64,000 bases of DNA from Fidelibacterota bacterium (GTDB taxonomy: Bacteria > Fidelibacterota > Marinisomatia > SCGC-AAA003-L08 > TS1B11). The stretch is from contig SCKI01000008.1 of the NCBI GenBank assembly GCA_004124295.1, positions 33,211 through 97,210 of the forward strand, written 5' to 3'. Every line of letters starts with the position of its first letter. Positions within the stretch are counted from its first letter, which is position 1. This document shows positions 55,083 through 61,430 of this stretch, in pieces. Position numbers and translations under genes: made by a program. The notes beneath the pieces were generated by a model, which made no database searches, had not been told where the DNA came from, and saw only the letters and a program-made list of their open reading frames with translations.

Positions 55083-55314
55083 GGTTCTCCGGGTAGCCTC
55101 TAAGTTAACCGATTCCGGCGGCAGGGGCATTATCGGGGTGCCGGCCAGCAGGCCCGTTGAAGGGGCCAAGGGACAAGCGTAATTTTTTGGATGCCCGGCC
55201 CCGCCCAGGGGCTGGAAGCGGTTCACTTTCCCCCCCTCCAGCCGCTAAATTGTCCCTCAGGGCGCCGCCAGACCGATGGGGCCCAATACTGAAATCTGAC
55301 CGGAGGAGAGGGCG
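55083..55314. other. Divergent spacer upstream of the type IX secreted protein gene
   Basis: About 230 bp with no gene. It holds a possible hairpin GGCTGGA...TCCAGCC (55210-55216 / 55237-55243, 20-nt loop) and ends in a strong purine ribosome-site run (GGAGGAG, 55302-55308). Confidence 0.45.
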
Positions 55315-55341
55315 ATCGATTCAATCGGCAAACACAGGGGT

Positions 55342-57516
55342 ATGCTGGCCCTGCTGCTGGGATTTGCGGTGATGCCGGCGGCTGAGCTGGAGCAGGTGCA
55401 CGCCGGCCCGGCGGGGGCGGCAGCAGTAGGCCCGGACTTTTATGTCGTGGCAGATCCGAGCCCGTCCTGGCTGACCAGCGTGGACATCGGCCTGCCTGCT
55501 TTCGGCGGCGGCATGTCCCATGGGACGGATTTTTTCTGGGGCTCCACCATCCCTGCCTCAGCCGCGGTTGAAGTGGAAATTCGCATCACGCCCGGCGAAA
55601 CCACCTTTGCCCAGACCTACCGGCGGGACCGGGACTTCGCCGATGGCGGAGTGGGGCTGTTTCCCGGATCGGTCTGGGATATCACGGACCCCAACAACCA
55701 TCGCAGGCTCAACATCATTTTCGTAGAAGACAGCACCACCGCGAGACCGGCCAACCAGATATGGGACCCGGATGCCAATGAGGCTATTTTTGGCGGACGG
55801 GAGTACCTGCTGATCATGAACAGCGACTACGACGGTAACGGCCTGAGCTATATCGGCCAGGACGGCTTGAGCGCCGACGTCCTTTATGGCTGGTGGCCAC
55901 TGCTGAAGGTGGGCCGCATATTCTTTAAAACCGATCCGCACACCTTGACGATGAAGTTGGCCCGCGTGTCTCACCTTACCATTCTGGCGGAAGCGGACCG
56001 GCTGAACCTTTTCTGGGATTATGCCCCCGAAAACGCGAACAGTTTCGTGATCTATGGCGGGCAGGCGCCGAATCCCCAGACGGTCATCGCCGAGGTTCCC
56101 GTCGCCACGAGAAGCTATATCGATACGGGACTTTCGCCAGGGGTACCCTACTATTACCGGCTGGAGGCCCAGGCCGCCAACCACACCGTCCGGGATATCA
56201 GCCTGGAGAGCTCTTCCGTGCCTACGCCAACATCTCACCGGCTGAACCTGGAGGGGCTCTGGAACGGCCGCCGCGACTACGGCGATGTGTGGGGCTACAC
56301 GGCTCCAGGAGGCGCCGAATATGCCCTGTTGAATGTCCGTGGAGCGGGCCTCAGCATCATCGATATCAACGGGGACCGGCCGGTGGAAATCGGTTTTGCC
56401 GCTGCCCTGGCCGATGGCTACCCGGATGCCAAGGACGTCAAGGTGTATGACCACTACGCCATCCTGGTGAATGAAAATGCCCCGGCCCAAGTCATCGACC
56501 TGGCCGATCCGGCCAACCCGCTGACCGTGGCCACCATCTTCGTCGGCGATCCCGCCGGCAATGGCGGAGCCCACAACGCCTTCGTGGAGGGGCGCTACCT
56601 CTATATCACCGGGGGCCATGGGAATCAGCAGGGCGTGCATATCTACGACCTGGCCGATCCGGAAAATCCGCTGCTGCTGGGGGGACGGCACAATTATTAC
56701 TATCACGATTTCTACGTTCGCAACGACACCGCCTACGCCTCGGCGGGATCCCGCGGCGTTGATGTGCTCGATCTGGCGGACAAATCGAACCCGGTCTGGA
56801 TCGGCAATATCTCCTACGCCGGACAGTGGGCGCATAACAGTTGGACGACGGATGACGGCAACTACCTGGTTGTCGGCGATGAAAACGGCTTCTCCGGACA
56901 GTGGACGCGCGTATTCGATATCCGCGACCTGAGCAATCCGGTCAAAGTGGCCGATATCATCGTCGATGCTGCCGCCACCGTCCACAACAGCTATGTGGCC
57001 GGCGATTACCTCTACATTGCCCACTACACCGAAGGGTTGCGCATCTGGGACATTTCCGATCCCACCCAGCCGGTGGAGGCGGCCTACTTTGACACCTACC
57101 TCCCGAATGACAGCCGCTTCGGGGGCGTCTGGTCCGTTTACCCTTATTTCGCCTCCGGAAAGATCGTGGTCTCCGACCGGTCCAGCGGCCTGATCGTCTT
57201 CACGGCCGATGCGACGCTGGATGTCGACCCGCCGGCCCCGGGCGTGCCGCAACTGTTCTACCTGGCCCAGAACTATCCCAACCCGTTCAACCTGGCCAGC
57301 GTAATTACCTACGGCCTGCCCCGGGACAGTGAGATTTCCCTGAAGATTTACGATATCCTCGGCCTGGAGGTTGCGATCCTGGCGCAGGGCCGACAGTCCG
57401 CGGGCCGCCATCGCATCACCTGGAACGCTGACGGGTCGCCGTCCGGAATCTATTTTGCCCGGCTGGTCACGGCCGACGGGCAGCGCCAGACGATCAAACT
57501 TACGCTGATCAAATAA
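55342..57516 (+). CDS. Secreted choice-of-anchor B/LVIVD-repeat protein with type IX sorting domain
   Basis: 724 residues. Fibronectin-like segment near residue 230 (LNLFWDYAPENANSFVIYGG) and repeated LVIVD-type units (VHIYDLADPENPLLLGG, VDVLDLADKSNPVWIG, LRIWDISDPTQPVEAAYF) typical of choice-of-anchor B proteins. The C-terminus is a T9SS type A sorting domain: LAQNYPNPFN, then LKIYDILGLEVAIL and GIYFARLVT. It is exported by Sec then moved to the cell surface. The first ATG (55342) gives a weak, uncharged signal peptide, whereas an ATC at 55315, six bases after GGAGGAG and adding DSIGKHRG, would supply the missing charged n-region. Confidence 0.85.
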   Translation: MLALLLGFAVMPAAELEQVHAGPAGAAAVGPDFYVVADPSPSWLTSVDIGLPAFGGGMSHGTDFFWGSTIPASAAVEVEIRITPGETTFAQTYRRDRDFADGGVGLFPGSVWDITDPNNHRRLNIIFVEDSTTARPANQIWDPDANEAIFGGREYLLIMNSDYDGNGLSYIGQDGLSADVLYGWWPLLKVGRIFFKTDPHTLTMKLARVSHLTILAEADRLNLFWDYAPENANSFVIYGGQAPNPQTVIAEVPVATRSYIDTGLSPGVPYYYRLEAQAANHTVRDISLESSSVPTPTSHRLNLEGLWNGRRDYGDVWGYTAPGGAEYALLNVRGAGLSIIDINGDRPVEIGFAAALADGYPDAKDVKVYDHYAILVNENAPAQVIDLADPANPLTVATIFVGDPAGNGGAHNAFVEGRYLYITGGHGNQQGVHIYDLADPENPLLLGGRHNYYYHDFYVRNDTAYASAGSRGVDVLDLADKSNPVWIGNISYAGQWAHNSWTTDDGNYLVVGDENGFSGQWTRVFDIRDLSNPVKVADIIVDAAATVHNSYVAGDYLYIAHYTEGLRIWDISDPTQPVEAAYFDTYLPNDSRFGGVWSVYPYFASGKIVVSDRSSGLIVFTADATLDVDPPAPGVPQLFYLAQNYPNPFNLASVITYGLPRDSEISLKIYDILGLEVAILAQGRQSAGRHRITWNADGSPSGIYFARLVTADGQRQTIKLTLIK

Positions 57517-57520
57517 GGGT

Positions 57521-57536
57521 CCCGTCACTGCACGGG
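57521..57536 (+). terminator. Short hairpin after the secreted protein gene
   Basis: CCCGT-CACTGC-ACGGG (5-bp stem) begins four bases after the stop. No T-run follows, so termination is uncertain. Confidence 0.3.
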
Positions 57537-57669
57537 AGAATGCAGGTCATGAGAAATTTTCGGCCCAACATGGCGACGATCCGATGGCTGGCAGCTACCG
57601 GGGCGCTTTCCGGCCGGCTGCCACGGTTCGCACTGCATTGGAGCGGTCAAACAGGGGAGAAATCAAAGT

Positions 57670-58563
57670 ATGAGCGATCGTAAGCTGGTGATGGTGGTTA
57701 ATCCGCACGGCGGGGTGAAACAGGCCCGCCAGATTCTCGAGCAGGTCCGGCCCATATTTGATGCCGCCGGTGTCAGCCTCGACATCCATGAAACGGAATA
57801 CCGGGATCACGCCGAGGAGCTGGCCCGGGATCTCGATCTGTCCGGGGCCTATGGCCTGTGCACAATCGGAGGAGACGGCACGATCCATGAAGTCATCAAC
57901 GGGATGATGGTCCGGCCCGAAAGTGAGCGGCTGCCCATCGGTATCCTGGCGGCGGGGTCGGGGAACACCTTTCTGGATACGTGCGATCTTCTCGATCCGC
58001 TTAAGGCCGCCGAGGGGATGGCCCAGGGCCGGACCCGGCCCATTGACCTGGCCCGGGTGGAATTGTCCGACCAGGTACGCTATGCCTGCAATATCGTCGG
58101 CTGGGGTCTGGTCACCGATATCGGCATCCGCTCCGAACAGTACCGCTGGACCGGTACCAGCCGGTACACCATCGCCAGCGCCATCGAAGTGCTCAGGGGC
58201 CGCAAGCGCAAGGCCCGGCTGGTGATTGGCGGGGAGGTCATTGAAGACGACTTCAGTTTCATCCTCGGTATGAATACCAAGTACACGGGCAAGGGAATGC
58301 TGATGGCCCCCGACGCCGACCTTACAGACGGCCTCATCGATCTGATTATCGTGCGCTCGGCGCCCCGGCTGAAAATTCTGCTTATGCTGCCCAAGGTGTT
58401 CGACGGTTCGCATATCGGCTCGCCGCTGGTGGAGTACCGGCAGGTGTCGGGCTTCGAGCTGCACCCGGACGAACCGGAGACCATCACCATAGATGGGGAA
58501 CTGCGCGGGACAGGCTCAATCAAGGTGACCATGCTGCAGGGGGGGTTCCAGCTGCTGGGCTAG
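57670..58563 (+). CDS. Diacylglycerol kinase-family lipid kinase
   Basis: 297 residues. DAGK catalytic motifs: VVNPHGGVKQA, the nucleotide loop GGDGTIHEVINGM, and ILAAGSGNTFL, followed by the accessory-domain LTDGLIDLIIV. It phosphorylates a diacylglycerol, ceramide or related lipid at the membrane. ATG at 57670 with GGGGAG eight bases upstream. It is convergent with the methyltransferase 34 bp downstream. Confidence 0.92.
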   Translation: MSDRKLVMVVNPHGGVKQARQILEQVRPIFDAAGVSLDIHETEYRDHAEELARDLDLSGAYGLCTIGGDGTIHEVINGMMVRPESERLPIGILAAGSGNTFLDTCDLLDPLKAAEGMAQGRTRPIDLARVELSDQVRYACNIVGWGLVTDIGIRSEQYRWTGTSRYTIASAIEVLRGRKRKARLVIGGEVIEDDFSFILGMNTKYTGKGMLMAPDADLTDGLIDLIIVRSAPRLKILLMLPKVFDGSHIGSPLVEYRQVSGFELHPDEPETITIDGELRGTGSIKVTMLQGGFQLLG

Positions 58564-58597
58564 GGGTCCGGCTGCCGAAATAGACCTGTTCCGGCAG

Positions 58598-59380
58598 TCA
58601 CTCCACCGCGCTATCGGGGACCGCCACATAGAGCTGCAAGGCACTGTCCGGGCCCAGCGGCGTCTCGTCGTAGTCGCCCCATTTTGAGGCCACCCGGAAG
58701 CCCGCTTCGTGCAGCAGCCGGTCCATGGTATCGGGGTAATACATCCGCATGACAAACTCGTATTCCAGGAAGTCCCGCCGGGTTTCCGTCGAATAGGTCC
58801 ACCTGATATGGTTGAGCTCCCCTTCCGGGTCGTAGCGGTTGCTCTCCTCCACAATAACCGCCTCGCCGGTGGCTGGATCGGTGTAGCGCATGGCCTCTAC
58901 CCGCCGGTTTTCCGGCCGGTAGAGAAATAGCGGGTCAGGCACAAAAATGTCGATGGCCAGGCGCGTCCGCTGATGGCAATGGGCCCGGGCTCTGGCCAGG
59001 GCGGCCAGGGCGTCCTCATCGGTGAGCAGGTGCAGGAACGAATTAAATCCGATGAGGATCAGGTCAAAGGTATCGCCCAGATCGAAGCTGCGCATATCGG
59101 CCTGCAGCAGCTTGACGGCGCTCCCCTCGCCGGCCAGATTTGCCGCGGCCCGCTCCAGAAACGGCGCTGAGATATCCACACCGGTGTAGCTTGCGCCGGT
59201 GGCCAGTATCGACGGCGCCAGCCGGCCGGTCCCAGCCGCCAGTTCCAGGACACGCGGTCCATGCCGCGCGGCCATTTTCTTCCAGAAAGGCAAATCGTCC
59301 GTTTTCCACCAGTGTTCCGCATCGTAACGGGCAGCATCCTGATAGATAGGGCCGGGGAGATCGTCAGGCACAGGGGGCAT
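58598..59380 (-). CDS. Class I SAM-dependent methyltransferase
   Basis: 260 residues. VLELAAGTGRLAPSIL is motif I, YTGVDISAPFLERA binds the ribose, and FDLILIGFNSFLHLLTDE is the post-I region, as in Methyltransf_25-type enzymes. An aromatic start (YDAEHWWKTDDLPFW) is typical of the group. Target unknown. ATG at 59380. Confidence 0.85.
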   Translation of the reverse strand: MPPVPDDLPGPIYQDAARYDAEHWWKTDDLPFWKKMAARHGPRVLELAAGTGRLAPSILATGASYTGVDISAPFLERAAANLAGEGSAVKLLQADMRSFDLGDTFDLILIGFNSFLHLLTDEDALAALARARAHCHQRTRLAIDIFVPDPLFLYRPENRRVEAMRYTDPATGEAVIVEESNRYDPEGELNHIRWTYSTETRRDFLEYEFVMRMYYPDTMDRLLHEAGFRVASKWGDYDETPLGPDSALQLYVAVPDSAVE

Positions 59381-59476
59381 GTTGAACTCAATTTACGGCG
59401 CCGGTCCAAGGTCCGCCGCGCCTAAAGGAAATGCCGAAGCGGCCGATATTCGAAATGTAGAAATAGCGATATACTG

Positions 59477-60343
59477 ATGACCCTGGCTCCTATCCAATCA
59501 TTTCCCTTCGTTCCGGCAATGCCGGAAGTGCCCCTGCTGAATTCACGGCTGACGGGACAGAAGTTCCCCGGCAGGCCGAACCCGGATGCGGCCATCGAAG
59601 CCGAGATGTCACCCATTGCCTTACTCCTCTCAGAAGAGGGGCTGGATTTCGAGCGGTCGATGGTCCGGTCTTCATCCGAGCAGATGCATTTCGACCTGAC
59701 CTTCACCCGCAAGGATACGGAGCAACTGAGCGCCACGGGTTACCTTAACCGGTCTTCCAGGACCCTCGATTTGAAGCTCGACTACAGCTACCAGACCGAA
59801 GATCGTACCCGGCAGCCACCGGTCGTGAGGTCGTTCAACCTGCAGATTCGGCTCTCGGTCTCCGAGGTCCGCAGCAAGGTATACGCGCCTTTCGTGCAGA
59901 AGGAGGACATCCTCGCCATGGTGCGCCGGCTGCTGACCAATCTACACTCCTTGACTCAAACCGGCCGAGTGAGCCCGGCAGGAGCTGTCCTGGGGGAGGC
60001 GGATCTGCTGGAACTGGCCCATATGGACCACGGACGCACGGCCCGGACCCTGGAGAATCTTATCGACCTGGTGGTCCTGATGGCCAGGTTGAAGGAACTC
60101 CTGGAAGGTGACCGGCCTGATGTGGTCCTGATAGCCGATCACAGCGCAGGCAAAAGGGGGACAGTCACCTCAGAGTACCAGCGCTTTCAATTTTTAGAGA
60201 TTTCGATTCGGGAGATCCCTGGCAAAGTTGATCCCGAATCGGAGGTCAAAGCGGAATCCAACGCGGTTTCCGCCGAGGAGCTGCCTACCGATCCCGTCCC
60301 TCAACCGGACGAGATCAGCCCAACACCAGCAGCTCTTTTGTAG
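59477..60343 (+). CDS. Uncharacterised soluble protein
   Basis: 288 residues, no signal peptide or membrane span and no family I recognise. A Pro/Ala-rich start is followed by a beta-rich centre (MHFDLTFTRKDTEQLSATGY, DLKLDYSYQTEDRTR, FNLQIRLSVSEVRSKVY), a helical section (ILAMVRRLLTNLHSLTQ, TLENLIDLVVLMARLKELL) and an acidic, Pro-rich tail. Codon use matches the neighbours, so it looks like a native core gene. Its 3' end overlaps the convergent M24 peptidase gene by 29 bp. It could be a structural or adhesin-associated protein; no function is proposed. Confidence 0.65.
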   Translation: MTLAPIQSFPFVPAMPEVPLLNSRLTGQKFPGRPNPDAAIEAEMSPIALLLSEEGLDFERSMVRSSSEQMHFDLTFTRKDTEQLSATGYLNRSSRTLDLKLDYSYQTEDRTRQPPVVRSFNLQIRLSVSEVRSKVYAPFVQKEDILAMVRRLLTNLHSLTQTGRVSPAGAVLGEADLLELAHMDHGRTARTLENLIDLVVLMARLKELLEGDRPDVVLIADHSAGKRGTVTSEYQRFQFLEISIREIPGKVDPESEVKAESNAVSAEELPTDPVPQPDEISPTPAALL

Positions 60344-61430
60344 ACTGGTTAAGAGGGGAGCTGCCATCGGGGAGGACAAGGACGTCATCCTCGATGCGCA
60401 CCCCGCCCCAACCCTCGATATAGATTCCCGGTTCTATCGTCACCACCATATCGGCCTCCAGGACCTCATCGCTCTCCCGGGACAGCCGAGGCGGCGTATG
60501 GACCTCCAGGCCGATGCCGTGGCCGGTGCCATGCACAAATTGCTCTCCGTAGCCGGCCGCCTGTATAATGTCGCGGCAGGCTGCATCCACGTCGCGAGTC
60601 CGCTGGCCGGCCCGGACCGCAGCGATGCCCTGTAACTGGGCCTCCAGGACAATGCCGTAAATCTGCTCATGGCGCTCCGTGAGGCTGCCGATACAGACTG
60701 TCCGGGTCATGTCGGCATGATAGCCGTCGTACACGGCGCCGAAATCGAGGACCAGAAAATCGCCTTCCTGCAGCACTTTGTCGGTGGACCGGGCGTGGGG
60801 CAGGGCGCCGCGCCACCCGCTGGCAACGATAGGCTCAAAACTGTCCTTCTCCGCCCCGTGCATCCGCAGCAGATAGCTCAGCCGGCCGGCCAGCTCACGT
60901 TCCACCGCTCCCGCGCGGATGTCGTTCAGAAAACTGCCGAACGCTTCGTCGGTGATGCGGATAGCCGACCGGAGCGCCTGCAGCTCGGCCGGATCCTTGC
61001 GCATGGCCAGGCCGGAGATCGTGCCCGATTGTCCCGTCCAGCGGGCAGCGGGAAACAGCCGCTCAATTTGCTCAAACCGGGCCACACTGAGACTATCGGC
61101 TTCGAAGGCAATGTTGAGGCCGGCAGGGATCAGTTCCAGCGACTGCAGCAGGCCCGGCAAGCCGTTCTCCGGCCGCTGGGCGGCACTCTGGGCGGCATTG
61201 GGGAGATCGATATGAATGCTGCTGTCGCGCACTTGCAGCGGCGCCTGCTCCCGGTAGCGGCCGTCGGTCAGCAGATGGCTCTCTTCGGGCAGCACGAGCA
61301 GCAGGCCGGCCGAGCCGGTAAACCCGGTAAGGTAGCGGATGCTGGTGGGGTGGGTGACCAGCGCAGCATCAATCCGGTCCCGGGCCAGCGCCTCGCGCAG
61401 GCGGCCCAGACGCTGTTTATGGGGGGTCAT
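60315..61430 (-). CDS. pepP: M24-family Xaa-Pro aminopeptidase
   Basis: 371 residues. A creatinase-like N-terminal domain (ALVTHPTSIRYLTGFTGSAG) is followed by the M24 'pita-bread' domain: LVLDFGAVYDGYHADMTRT supplies two metal Asp, FVHGTGHGIGLEVHTPPRLS the metal His, and VVTIEPGIYIEG and GVRIEDDVLV the metal Glu. Cytosolic dimetal (Mn) exopeptidase removing residues before Pro. ATG at 61430 overlaps the stop of the acidic repeat protein by four bases (ATGA). Confidence 0.93.
   Translation of the reverse strand: MTPHKQRLGRLREALARDRIDAALVTHPTSIRYLTGFTGSAGLLLVLPEESHLLTDGRYREQAPLQVRDSSIHIDLPNAAQSAAQRPENGLPGLLQSLELIPAGLNIAFEADSLSVARFEQIERLFPAARWTGQSGTISGLAMRKDPAELQALRSAIRITDEAFGSFLNDIRAGAVERELAGRLSYLLRMHGAEKDSFEPIVASGWRGALPHARSTDKVLQEGDFLVLDFGAVYDGYHADMTRTVCIGSLTERHEQIYGIVLEAQLQGIAAVRAGQRTRDVDAACRDIIQAAGYGEQFVHGTGHGIGLEVHTPPRLSRESDEVLEADMVVTIEPGIYIEGWGGVRIEDDVLVLPDGSSPLNQSTKELLVLG

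Noticed and set aside
55558..57528. A 656-codon open frame antisense to the type IX secreted protein
   Set aside because: The sense strand has the T9SS domain and LVIVD repeats; the antisense product has none.
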